Positions 1-9,264 of a DNA stretch of 62,000 bases are shown one piece after another (positions within the stretch are counted from its first letter, which is position 1; each line of letters starts with the position of its first letter). This DNA comes from Cristatella mucedo (Eukaryota > Bryozoa > Phylactolaemata > Cristatellidae): positions 1,317,501 through 1,379,500 of the forward strand of contig WPIO01000053.1 in the NCBI GenBank assembly GCA_009760855.2. The letters run 5' to 3'. The notes under the pieces were generated by a model. The model had not been told where the DNA came from, did no database searches, and saw only the letters and a list, made by a program, of their open reading frames with translations. A program made the position numbers and the translations under genes.

Positions 1-2310
1 TACCTGCATCTTAGCTGCTGAGCTTGAGGTATATTACCTGCATCTTAGCTGCTGAGCTTGAGGTATATTTACCTGCATCTTAGCTGCTGAGCTTGAGGTA
101 TATTACCTGCATCTTAGCTGCTGAGCTTGAGGTATATTACCTGCATCTTAGCTGCTGAGCTTGAGGTATATTTACCTGCATCTTAGCTGCTGAGCTTGAG
201 GTATATTTACCTGCATCTTAGCTGCTGAGCTTGAGGTATATTTACCTGCATCTTAGCTGCTGAGCTTGAGGTATATTACCTGCATCTTAGCTGCTGAGCT
301 TGAGGTATATTTACCTGCATCTTAGCTGCTGAGCTTGAGGTATATTACCTGCATCTTAGCTGCTGAGCTTGAGGTATATTTACCTGCATCTTAGCTGCTG
401 AGCTTGAGGTATATTTACCTGCATCTTAGCTGCTGAGCTTGAGGTATATTTACCTGCATCTTTGCTGCTGAGCTTGAGGTATATTTACCTGCATCTTAGC
501 TGCTGAGCTTGAGGTATATTACCTGCATCTTAGCTGCTGAGCTTGAGGTATATTACCTGCATCTTAGCTGCTGAGCTTGAGGTATATTTACCTGCATCTT
601 AGCTGCTGAGCTTGAGGTATATTTACCTGCATCTTAGCTGCTGAGCTTGAGGTATATTTACCTGCATCTTAGCTGCTGAGCTTGAGGTATATTACCTGCA
701 TCTTAGCTGCTGAGCTTGAGGTATATTTACCTGCATCTTAGCTGCTGAGCTTGAGGTATATTACCTGCATCTTAGCTGCTGAGCTTGAGGTATATTTACC
801 TGCATCTTAGCTGCTGAGCTTGAGGTATATTTACCTGCATCTTAGCTGCTGAGCTTGAGGTATATTACCTGCATCTTAGCTGCTGAGCTTGAGGTATATT
901 TACCTGCATCTTTGCTGCTGAGCTTGAGGTATATTTACCTGCATCTTAGCTGCTGAGCTTGAGGTATATTACCTGCATCTTAGCTGCTGAGCTTGAGGTA
1001 TATTTACCTGCATCTTTGCTGCTGAGCTTGAGGTATATTTACCTGCATCTTAGCTGCTGAGCTTGAGGTATATTACCTGCATCTTAGCTGCTGAGCTTGA
1101 GGTATATTACCTGCATCTTAGCTGCTGAGCTTGAGGTATATTTACCTGCATCTTAGCTGCTGAGCTTGAGGTATATTTACCTGCATCTTAGCTGCTGAGC
1201 TTGAGGTATATTACCTGCATCTTAGCTGCTGAGCTTGAGGTATATTACCTGCATCTTAGCTGCTGAGCTTGAGGTATATTTACCTGCATCTTAGCTGCTG
1301 AGCTTGAGGTATATTTACCTGCATCTTAGCTGCTGAGCTTGAGGTATATTTACCTGCATCTTAGCTGCTGAGCTTGAGGTATATTTACCTGCATCTTAGC
1401 TGCTGAGCTTGAGGTATATTTACCTGCATCTTAGCTGCTGAGCTTGAGGTATATTACCTGCATCTTAGCTGCTGAGCTTGAGGTATATTACCTGCATCTT
1501 AGCTGCTGAGCTTGAGGTATATTTACCTGCATCTTAGCTGCTGAGCTTGAGGTATATTACCTGCATCTTAGCTGCTGAGCTTGAGGTATATTACCTGCAT
1601 CTTAGCTGCTGAGCTTGAGGTATATTTACCTGCATCTTAGCTGCTGAGCTTGAGGTATATTACCTGCATCTTAGCTGCTGAGCTTGAGGTATATTTACCT
1701 GCATCTTAGCTGCTGAGCTTGAGGTATATTTACCTGCATCTTAGCTGCTGAGCTTGAGGTATATTTACCTGCATCTTTGCTGCTGAGCTTGAGGTATATT
1801 TACCTGCATCTTAGCTGCTGAGCTTGAGGTATATTTACCTGCATCTTAGCTGCTGAGCTTGAGGTATATTACCTGCATCTTAGCTGCTGAGCTTGAGGTA
1901 TATTACCTGCATCTTAGCTGCTGAGCTTGAGGTATATTTACCTGCATCTTAGCTGCTGAGCTTGAGGTATATTACCTGCATCTTAGCTGCTGAGCTTGAG
2001 GTATATTTACCTGCATCTTAGCTGCTGAGCTTGAGGTATATTACCTGCATCTTAGCTGCTGAGCTTGAGGTATATTTACCTGCATCTTAGCTGCTGAGCT
2101 TGAGGTATATTTACCTGCATCTTAGCTGCTGAGCTTGAGGTATATTTACCTGCATCTTTGCTGCTGAGCTTGAGGTATATTTACCTGCATCTTAGCTGCT
2201 GAGCTTGAGGTATATTTACCTGCATCTTAGCTGCTGAGCTTGAGGTATATTACCTGCATCTTAGCTGCTGAGCTTGAGGTATATTACCTGTATCTTTGCT
2301 GCGAGTTGGG
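1..2310. repeat. 34/35-bp satellite array
   Basis: About 66 head-to-tail copies of a unit beginning TACCTGCATCTTAGCTGCTG and ending GAGGTATAT. Units differ almost only by one extra T at the junction (34 or 35 bp) and, in a few copies (for example near 461, 911, 1015, 1771 and 2157), by TTT in place of TTA. The array runs off the left edge. The last copy, from about 2285, is divergent (TGTATCTTTGCTGCGAG) and marks the boundary with unique DNA. No spacers are present and no frame looks coding. Such low divergence implies recent amplification or gene conversion. Confidence 0.97.
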
Positions 2311-2584
2311 CTCGATGGTTATTGATCGACGTTCCTTTAGTGAAATTTGGCAAGGATCTTGTTAACTTTCTAGGCTGGAAGAAGCTTCTTGGCTGCCTCA
2401 GGTTTCAGAGTTTAGGCTTAAATTTTTCAGTGCTGCTGTAGGTCGACTGCATGTCCTATATTCGACTCCTATGTCCAACTAGGTTTCATCATCCTTGCAA
2501 GGATACCCGTATGATAGCGACCTTGAGAGCGATTTTCTCACTAGAACCTTGGCAGTACAGATAAGGAACTCAGTGGAATCAATA
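2311..2584. other. Unassigned sequence next to satellite
   Basis: Unique sequence between the satellite edge and the first LINE fragment. I see no gene, RNA or repeat signature in it. Confidence 0.5.
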
Positions 2585-3322
2585 GTACCATGCAGAGACG
2601 AAGCCAGGATTGTAGATTGTAGTGCAGGTCGGCGAGAAGTGGTGTGATGTGGCAACTGCGACGCTTACGACAAACAAGCCTAGCTGCAGAGTTTTGCACC
2701 AGCTGTAAGCGCCTGATTGCACATGCCGGTAGGCCAGCGAGCAGTGAGTTAAAGTAGTCAAGGCGAGATGTCACGAATGCATGGACCAGCTTGGACGTGG
2801 TATCCTTATAAAAACAAGTCCGAATTTTAGCAATGTTATATAGCTGAAAGTAGGCAGACTTGATTGTGGAGCTGACGTGGTCGTCAAACGAGGAGTCACT
2901 TTGGAACATGACACCTAGATTTCGAGCCGATTCAACAGAAGATATGCTGGCGCAGTCAATTTTTAGCATTAGGCTTTCCAATTTCTGAACCCCTCTGGGT
3001 TTGCCCATAACTAATAGGTTAGTTTTATCATCGTTTAGTTTAGGAAAATTTGCTGCCATCCATGTGCGGATGTCATCAATACATGCAGCAAGTGAGTTGA
3101 GAGAATTCAACATGCTCGAAGGCAAGGAGGGATCTAAGCAAAGGTACAACTGAGTGTCATCCGCATAGAAGTGAAAGCCTAGATCGTGCTTAGCAATCAC
3201 ATGGGCAATAGGGAGAGTGAAAGCCGTGAAAAGAACCGGACCTAGCACGGAGACCTGAGGTTCCCCATATTTCAGAGGTACCTCGGATGATCTTTGTCCG
3301 TTCGCGTCAATACTCTGGTTAG
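2585..3322 (-). pseudogene. LINE fragment, reverse transcriptase part (main CR1/L2-like family)
   Basis: A minus-strand reading frame matches the same family as the fuller copy at 13495-16856. It covers the RT palm with the YADD box (HFYADDTQLYLC) and the downstream LNDDKTNLLVMGKP segment. The copy is 5'-truncated at about 3322, where similarity to the full copy stops just after the RSSEVPLKYG segment. It lacks the family 3' end. Glu replaces Gly in the GVPQGS motif (it reads GEPQVS), so the enzyme would be inactive even if expressed. Confidence 0.85.
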
Positions 3323-3382
3323 GAGTGCTAACGCTGTGCATGCTATTACTAGCCATTTTGACACGCTTCTCATACAGCACAT

Positions 3383-3452
3383 CCAAAGTACCTATAAAGA
3401 GACTAAGGTCTCCGAGGGCGCTAAGAAAATGTCTTATTATTATATTAATATT
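3383..3452 (+). repeat. Degenerate LINE/SINE 3' tail
   Basis: A diverged copy of the family 3' end: AAAGTACCTATAAAGAGA, then GAGGGCGCT, then a TTATTATT stretch. It lies in the opposite orientation to the adjacent LINE fragment. Confidence 0.55.
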
Positions 3453-4200
3453 ACTGTATATATGAAGTATTATCATAATGATTACCCTCAACCCTTAGCA
3501 GCCCCCAGAGGAAGCAAGTCACTTAGATCGGGGATTGACGAGTCTGCTCTCCTGACTTGGCACTCTCTGGTCTTAGGCCTTTTTTCTGTAAAACTCAATC
3601 TTGGCTTTCATTTCTTCTAAAAGGACCCCAAGGTCAACATATCTTTGGACTTACATCCGACTTACATAATACCTCGAAAGTCTACAGGTAATTGGATGGC
3701 CATTAACTTTTACGAGCACGATACACATTCTGATGGCTTGATGTACTTGTTGTTTATTGCAGGCCCGTGAATTGTAGCTGTCCAAGCATTGAGGATTTTT
3801 ATTCGCCCAAACAACACGCTTGGTTTTCAAATGAGTGTGCAACTGCTTGCTCGAGCGGATTATCGAATAACATGTCTTTGAAAAACAGAAATCAACATTT
3901 GATACTGTAAAAGCTATTTTGCTTTCTATTTATTTCGAGTGAATATATACATTAGTGAGAATGCCGTATAGGACACGAATACTTAAAGACAGCGGAAACG
4001 CTGTAGGCGTGAGCTCTAAAAGCGTGAAACGTCGAAAGTTATAAAGTAAATTGCAAAATAATTCAAAGGCGGTGAAACAAGCACAGGCCGTGTCCGTATA
4101 ATATCACTCGCTGTTACGAGATCGATCGTAGGATTACATCCAAGAATATCCAACCGCCCATCATCAGCGCTTCGTCGCTCGGAATGCATTCAATGGCTGC
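3453..4200. other. Unassigned intergenic, 3' side of galactosyltransferase gene 1
   Basis: No gene or repeat is recognised. It would hold the 3' UTR and polyadenylation site of the gene ending at 4201; I did not find a convincing signal. Confidence 0.4.
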
Positions 4201-5148
4201 TTAGTTCGCCTTAGAGTACAATGCCGCGATCTTTTTCCAGATGGAAGAGAAAAGATCTGCATTGTGGACATGAATAAACACGTGGTCACTTTCACGACCC
4301 AAATAAGCATCAGGCTCAAGGTTGCCGAGTGATACGATCGTCGAAAGACGGTGGTGCCTAGCATTGACCTTCTGGGCTAAAATTCCGGTGAAATACACGT
4401 CGTCCACCCAGAAATATGGAGTGTACAGCGATTCCACGTAGAGTGGAAGTATCAGATCAGGCGTCATCAGCAGTGCCAAGCCAAAACAGTAAGGAGGATA
4501 TATGTCACCCGAATACTCTTTCTTAGTGACAGACCATTTGCCCTCACGGTTGACCGGCAGGTTTACCCAATAGTCGCACAGTATGGTTCGCTCTCTCGCA
4601 ATTCCATGTTCGTGGAGTGCTTTGACGTGTCGCACAAGCCTGAAGATGTCAATCATCACATCGTCGTCAGATTTTAGTATAATCTTAGCGTTGCTGCAGT
4701 GTGTATGTACCCATTTCATGCCCATGATGGCCTTGTAAGTCAGATTTCGATACGTGTCGACGAAGTCCTCCTCAATGATATCGCCATACTTCTCAAACTC
4801 AAGATTCAATAAGTTTTGTAAAGTCGCATTGAGAGGATCTCCGACAAAAAACGCAGTTCTCACCTTGAGATCGTGGAAGTTCATTGGATTTCCCCACGTC
4901 TCTCGAATAAGAAGCCTCTGCTTGAAATGCAGCGGCGCTGTGTGAATCCAAATCACCATGTATAGGTCGCTCCCAGCGCTCTGACATAGATTTGGATTGT
5001 TGAGCACGTACCTGAAGTCGTGTGGGTTGACCACAGGACGCTCAGTCCTAGCGCTGCTTCCAACGCTGTCGCCAGCTACTGCGTCCCAGTTGAGCAAGGT
5101 CACCAAGATTGACACCAGCCTGAAGGCGTTCAAAAAGTGGATCATCAC
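4201..5148 (-). CDS. Beta-1,3-galactosyltransferase-like glycosyltransferase (GT31), copy 1
   Basis: A single uninterrupted frame of 315 residues. Residues about 5-26 are hydrophobic and follow a short N-terminus, as in the type II signal anchor of Golgi enzymes. GT31 landmarks appear in order: IRETWGNP (81-88), EDFVDTYRNLTYK (127-139), the nucleotide-sugar/metal DDD motif KSDDDV (159-164), YPPYCFG (217-223) and VDDVYFTG (248-255), the family's usual EDVY(F/V)G position. NAT (107) and NLT (135) are possible N-glycosylation sites. The length is normal for the family and there are no introns. It is clearly paralogous to the copies at 8014-8862 and 25726-26769 but more diverged than those two are from each other. 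Expected role, from the family, is transfer of galactose or GlcNAc in beta-1,3 linkage to glycoprotein or glycolipid acceptors in the Golgi. The acceptor cannot be read from sequence. The start is the first Met before the hydrophobic segment. Confidence 0.88.
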   Translation of the reverse strand: MMIHFLNAFRLVSILVTLLNWDAVAGDSVGSSARTERPVVNPHDFRYVLNNPNLCQSAGSDLYMVIWIHTAPLHFKQRLLIRETWGNPMNFHDLKVRTAFFVGDPLNATLQNLLNLEFEKYGDIIEEDFVDTYRNLTYKAIMGMKWVHTHCSNAKIILKSDDDVMIDIFRLVRHVKALHEHGIARERTILCDYWVNLPVNREGKWSVTKKEYSGDIYPPYCFGLALLMTPDLILPLYVESLYTPYFWVDDVYFTGILAQKVNARHHRLSTIVSLGNLEPDAYLGRESDHVFIHVHNADLFSSIWKKIAALYSKAN

Positions 5149-5989
5149 GCTGTTGCTCGGACGGTAGTTCAGTCAGCGACTTAGCAAAGCCAAACGGTGG
5201 CCGCGAGCGAATAAGTGGGATCGATGTGACACTCTAGACGGCTCCAGCAATGGCTTACTTTAACGGTAGCCAGGGCCCGCTCCGTGTCATGCTAGACGCG
5301 TTAGGTACAACCACCTTTTCCAGCAGCTTGACGCGAATCTGCATCCAGGTCAACAGACTAGAGGCGAATGGGGCAATCGGGTCAATTTAGTGAATTGGGA
5401 GAGCTAGTGGCACGCCCATACCGCGCTTTGATTGATTGGCCGGACTCCTGGATAAGGCTGCTAATGTAGGTTACTCAGCCGCGCCCTCACAGCTCAGCAG
5501 CGTCCGTAGCTTTCATTCACTGGGTCGTGGCTTGAAAACAATTTCAGGAGTTCTTTAGTGCGCTGAGGTTATGTCAATGAAACGGTATCTACATACAATT
5601 AGCTAGTACAATGCCGCACTCCTATCGTCCGTCGATAGGAGTAGGCATCGAAAAGCGCCTTCGCGAGAATTATGCGGGCTATCCCAGCGGTACCTTCCTT
5701 CTCGGTCATCAAAAACCTTCACCTTGAGCGCGGTCGTTAAGGGCGCACACCATAACCACTGGGCCAAACCTGCGAGGCATTACACGGGCTACCCCAACGG
5801 TATCTTCCACCTCCCGGAAGGTTCGCCGGTGGGGTCAGCTGTAGCGACCTGCACGTGCTTGTGCATTGTTTGAGTAAGTTTACTTGGACTTGAGGGTATT
5901 GTGTCAGCTTGTCCGCAGCCGCACTAACTAGACGTTGGGTTAACTCTGAGCCCTATCGTTTAAGCTCGGACTCGATGCATAAATATCTG
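5149..5989. other. Upstream region of galactosyltransferase gene 1, with old repeat debris
   Basis: It should contain the promoter of the minus-strand gene, but I see no clear TATA or initiator element. At about 5735-5775 there is a minus-strand tRNA-like remnant (reading GGTTTGGCCCAGTGGTTA), probably an old SINE head. A 36-bp segment is repeated at 5662-5697 and 5772-5808. Confidence 0.4.
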
Positions 5990-6232
5990 TCTGTGCGTGC
6001 ATATACGTATCAAGTCGTCGCGTCGCGGGCATTTGGAGCTCGGCGTGATATCGCAGGCAAAGTGTAGGGGTGCCAGAGGTGCCAGCTGCCACCTCTGGCC
6101 TGGTAGGTAGGGGCCGAGCGTGACACCCAGTCGGGCAGCCAGCGGTCGCGCTTTCTCGGCGTCTGGCCCCTTGGTGTTTGACCTGGCTACGCGACACCCC
6201 CTCCACGCAGGCGCTACGCGGCGATACTACTA

Positions 6233-6405
6233 AATCCTAGCTGATTAAACAGCCTCTTTTTGTATAGCGACAGAAGAGCCTTTACGGCTATCACCACCGC
6301 TTGCAGTGGCGATAAAGGATCGCCCACCGCAGGATTCGAACCCACGACCTCGGGACCGAGGTCGTGAAAGCAACCACCTTACCTAGTGTGCCATCACGGC
6401 TACTA
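6233..6405 (-). mobile_element. SINE 2 (tRNA-derived), copy 1
   Basis: On the minus strand the element starts GCCGTGATGGCACACTAGG (A-box-like TGGCACACTAGGTAAGG), has a B box GGGTTCGAATCCTGC, and ends in a unique tail (GGCTCTTCTGTCGCTATAC, then GCTGTTTAATCAGC). A perfect 10-bp inverted repeat (ACGACCTCGG / CCGAGGTCGT) sits between the boxes. Copies recur at 47824-47975 and 54337-54492, so this is a SINE and not a tRNA gene. Confidence 0.8.
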
Positions 6406-7481
6406 CGCGATGATACTACCCTTACTCTCCTTTTACAGGGGGTCCGATCCCCTCCCCCCCCCCCGGCACCAGCGCCACTCCGGCGCTCCTATCCTGGCTT
6501 CGCCTCTGCATGCGAGTCGATTATTTGAATTCTGCAAGAAATTTTCAAAACAGATGTAAGGAAGGCTACGCTACTTCTGCCGGCTCGTCGATTGATTTGT
6601 CACGGCAGCATCGTTCAAGTCGAGTGATCGCTTTTAAAGACGGGAAACACGGGCTCAGCCTCCGTGTGCTGCTAGGGAGCTGCTACGGGAAGTCTGCTGT
6701 GCACTCAGCTTGAACACCGCTCCGGAAGACGTTGCCGGACGCTTCAGTGACCACGGTCGCCGAGATCCAGACACGCCTGAAAGCACGCGTCGCGGTGCCA
6801 TTTCGTCAGCAAGCCGCAGCAAGGCGGACACTGCGACAGCACTCGCTCGCGGGGCCGACAAGCTCGGCGACTGTGTCCCTACGAAATCGGTCACGGTTCG
6901 CCTTTCGCAGCCGACAGTCCGTCATGCAAAGAAATGAGGATCAGATACGGAGCGCGGCAGTTTCCAGCTCATCGCGTCGCCAGGGTGCGGTTTAGCAGTC
7001 GGATACACCCAGCTGCTGCCGCAGCCATGTGACCATTTACGTCTCCATCCCACCTAGTTCCGCCGCCGCCGGCTGCGCCTATCGCTCGTCCGTCGCCGTG
7101 TTGCGATGTGCCGGCTCTCGATTCGGCTCCATCGCGACTGACGTCACGACCAGCGTCGCCCACAGAGCGGCTGCAGCTTGACTGGAGCTGCTTGCTCGAA
7201 CCTACGGAGCGGCCGGCCTACAGTGGCCGTGCGGTGGCATCGGCGGTAGCGCGTTCGAACTAACTAACGCGGCGGCACTGGAACCAAGCGCTAGGCGCGA
7301 AACACAGCGCAGCGGCAGGTATACGATATCATGCAGAAGCCGCGGAGCTGCCGGCCTAGAGTTTGGTGCAGCGGCAGCGCGTTCGCACTAACTAATGCGG
7401 TGGCACTGGAACCAAGCGCTCGGCGCGAAACACAACGCTGACCCAAAGTTAGCCAAAAGTTGTTGAAATTCTCGGAAATTG

Positions 7482-7612
7482 TAAATAAATAAATAAAATT
7501 CATCTGTATAGCGCCCTAAGCAAACTTAATCTCCCGTAGGCGTTTCACATATGCCACGGGGCTTGAGCCCACGACTGCGGCCAGACCTTGGTCGGGGCGA
7601 GCACCTTCTCCA
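7482..7612 (-). mobile_element. SINE 1 (tRNA-derived), truncated copy
   Basis: The minus strand carries the B-box region (GGGCTCAAGCCC), the GGCATATGTGAAACGCC body and the AATTTATTTATT tail of the family seen complete at 45367-45511 and 50690-50839. The first part of the tRNA head is lost. Confidence 0.75.
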
Positions 7613-7782
7613 GAACTCGCATATTGATTTGGGTTATATCTCTTCTTCAGGCAATCGCTTCGGCCAAGAGAGCTTCGCGACGATCGAGAAAGCGAGCGGC
7701 AGCGACCGTCTGGATACTTCCTGCAGTTTGGCGTTCTCCAAGCGGCAGGTATGCGGTATCACAAAGAACACCGAATACACAG

Positions 7783-7868
7783 AGCACACAGAAGCGATAT
7801 CACACAGAACACACAGAAGCGATATTACACAGAACACCGAAAAGCGATATTACACAGAACACCGAAGC
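7783..7868. repeat. Short tandem repeat, about 24-bp unit
   Basis: Three to four imperfect copies of a unit containing AAGCGATATTACACAGAACA, just downstream (minus-strand sense) of the broken galactosyltransferase. Confidence 0.8.
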
Positions 7869-7902
7869 TGGCTCAACGATGTTTATTCGCGCGGACCAAA
7901 CC

Positions 7903-7973
7903 AGTGCGAGGTCACAGAGGGCACAGATCAAGTCGCCGCTTGCTCACGGCGACTTGACCTGTGCCCTCGCACT
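7903..7973. repeat. Strong inverted repeat / hairpin
   Basis: The arms AGTGCGA, GGGCACAG and TCAAGTCGCCG pair with CGGCGACTTGA, CTGTGCCC and TCGCACT around an 8-nt loop (CTTGCTCA). A bulge of about 8 nt lies in the left arm. It starts about 40 bp past the galactosyltransferase pseudogene stop and is missing from the equivalent place in arm 2. Confidence 0.85.
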
Positions 7974-8013
7974 GATTTGAGCGCGGCTTCGCGGCCACCG
8001 CGGCTGCTGTTGT

Positions 8014-8862
8014 GCCTAGGCGCCGAGCCTTCCGGTCTTCGGGGCGCCGTGCTTCGCCTCCATCTTGCGCCGGATGTAGTTGAACAGGTCGTCGTTGCGC
8101 ACGTGAATGAAAATGTAGTCGCTCTCCAGGCTCAAATAGTTGTCCAGCGTGACGACGCCGAACGACGTGAGCGCCGACAGGCGGTGGTATGTGACGTTGT
8201 GCAGCCGGCGCGGCAGCAGGCCAGTGAAGTAGACGTCGTCGACCCAGAAGTAGGGCGTTCGCAGCGACTCGCGGTACAGAGGGCGCACGAGGTCGGGCGT
8301 CATGAGCAGCGCCAGGCCGGGACACTAGGTCGGATACGTGTCGTCGGCGTACTCGTCGAGCGTGACGGCCCACTTGGACGACCGATCGCGCGCCACCGGC
8401 CGGCCCACCCAGTAGTCGCACAGGATCGTCGGCTCCGAGCCGACGCCGTGCCGCTGCAGCGTCTGCATGTGACGCACCAACCGGAACACGTCGATGACCA
8501 TGTCGTCGTCGGCCTTCAAGACGATGCCCGCGACGGCGCAGTGCGAGGCGACCCACTTCAAGCCCAGTATGGCTTTGTTACCTTTGCAGCAAATGTAAAG
8601 CGCCTAGAAAGAGATTAAGTTCTCTGAGGGCGCTTTATCAAGTACATTATTATTATTATTATTACGTCAGATTGCGATACCAGTCGACAAAGTCCTCCTG
8701 CACGATGTCGCCGTACTTTTCGAACTCGAACGCGAGTAGTGCCTGCACGCTTGAGTCACGCGGGTCTCCGACGAAGAAGACGGTCGTCACCTTGCCGTCC
8801 ACAAAGTTGGACGGGTTGGCCCACGACTCGTGAAGCAGAAGTCTCTTTTTGAAGTGCTGCGG
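8014..8862 (-). pseudogene. Beta-1,3-galactosyltransferase-like pseudogene, copy 2
   Basis: A close relative of the intact gene at 25726-26769 on the opposite strand, with the same DDDM, DEYADD and VDDVYFTG motifs and nearly the same C-terminus (HGAPKTG). It is dead in several ways. An in-frame TAG replaces the second Tyr of the YPPYC motif near 8325. An 85-bp LINE tail is inserted at 8579-8663. The coding sequence stops at 8862 in the middle of the PQHFKKRL segment, where AT-rich virus-like sequence begins. The N-terminal part is not found anywhere on the far side of that element, so this is a truncated duplicate, not a gene simply split by insertion. Confidence 0.92.
8579..8663 (+). mobile_element. 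5'-truncated LINE tail inserted in pseudogene
   Basis: The intact paralogue reads GGCTTTGTACGTCAG here (reverse complement), so the 85-bp insert is exactly delimited. It contains GCAGCAAATGTAAAGCGCC, the AGAGATTAAGTTCTCT stem and GGCGCTTTATCAAGT, followed by (ATT)n. No clear target duplication remains. Confidence 0.9.
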
Positions 8863-9205
8863 TAACAAACGTAGAGAGATCGATGACAATCTTGATGAAG
8901 AAAAAAGAAAAAAGGAACTTGAGTATGAATTAGAGAAACGTAAGAAAGAAGAAGATTACGATAGAAAGCTTGAAGAGATGGACATTGAGATAAAACGAGC
9001 AATGCTTGACAAACTTAAACCAAAGAATAAAAAGAAATACAAAGCAAAATTGGAAGAATCTGATGAATTAGCAGATTATTCTGAGAAACTTAGAGAGAAT
9101 GATCCAAAAGCACACAAAGAAATAGAAAAAGTTATAAATGAGAAAGCTGTTGTACCTGTTGAACGTACAAGACCTGATGGATATGGTGGATACATGAAAA
9201 AATAG
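8863..9205 (+). pseudogene. Virus-like element: Lys/Glu-rich coiled-coil ORF, 5'-truncated
   Basis: An open frame runs from the galactosyltransferase junction to TAG at 9203-9205. It encodes about 110 very charged residues with long E/K heptad-like runs (for example EEKRKKELEYELEKRKKEED), consistent with a coiled coil, and ends RPDGYGGYMKK. The apparent upstream start lies in galactosyltransferase sequence, so the true N-terminus is missing. It sits directly before the capsid-like gene, so a virion or scaffold role is possible, but I do not recognise the family. Confidence 0.5.
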
Positions 9206-9264
9206 CAGCTGGCTTATATATTCAAAGTAGAAAATAAATTTTTACTTTTTAATATAGAGAAGAA

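Larger units (their letters stand above)
5990..8862 (-). repeat. Inverted duplication, arm 1
   Basis: Read on the minus strand, this block matches 26030-28354 on the plus strand. Shared segments include the galactosyltransferase body, the 7860-7900 stretch, 6780-7330, and 6010-6200. Arm 1 carries later changes: a LINE tail at 8579-8663, SINE 1 at 7482-7612, SINE 2 at 6233-6405 and about 280 bp near 6490-6780 that arm 2 lacks. The arm ends abruptly at 8862 inside the galactosyltransferase coding sequence. Confidence 0.8.

Noticed and set aside
1-2310. Regular repeats as a CRISPR array
   Set aside because: Units are directly adjacent with no spacers, and the setting is eukaryotic; it is a satellite.
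6300-6405. tRNA gene (clear B box GGGTTCGAATCCTGC)
   Set aside because: The same tRNA-like head with the same unrelated tail recurs at 47824 and 54337; no proper cloverleaf with acceptor stem. Called SINE 2.
8849-8862. Upstream start of the coiled-coil ORF
   Set aside because: These bases are antisense galactosyltransferase codons; the viral-type sequence starts at 8863.
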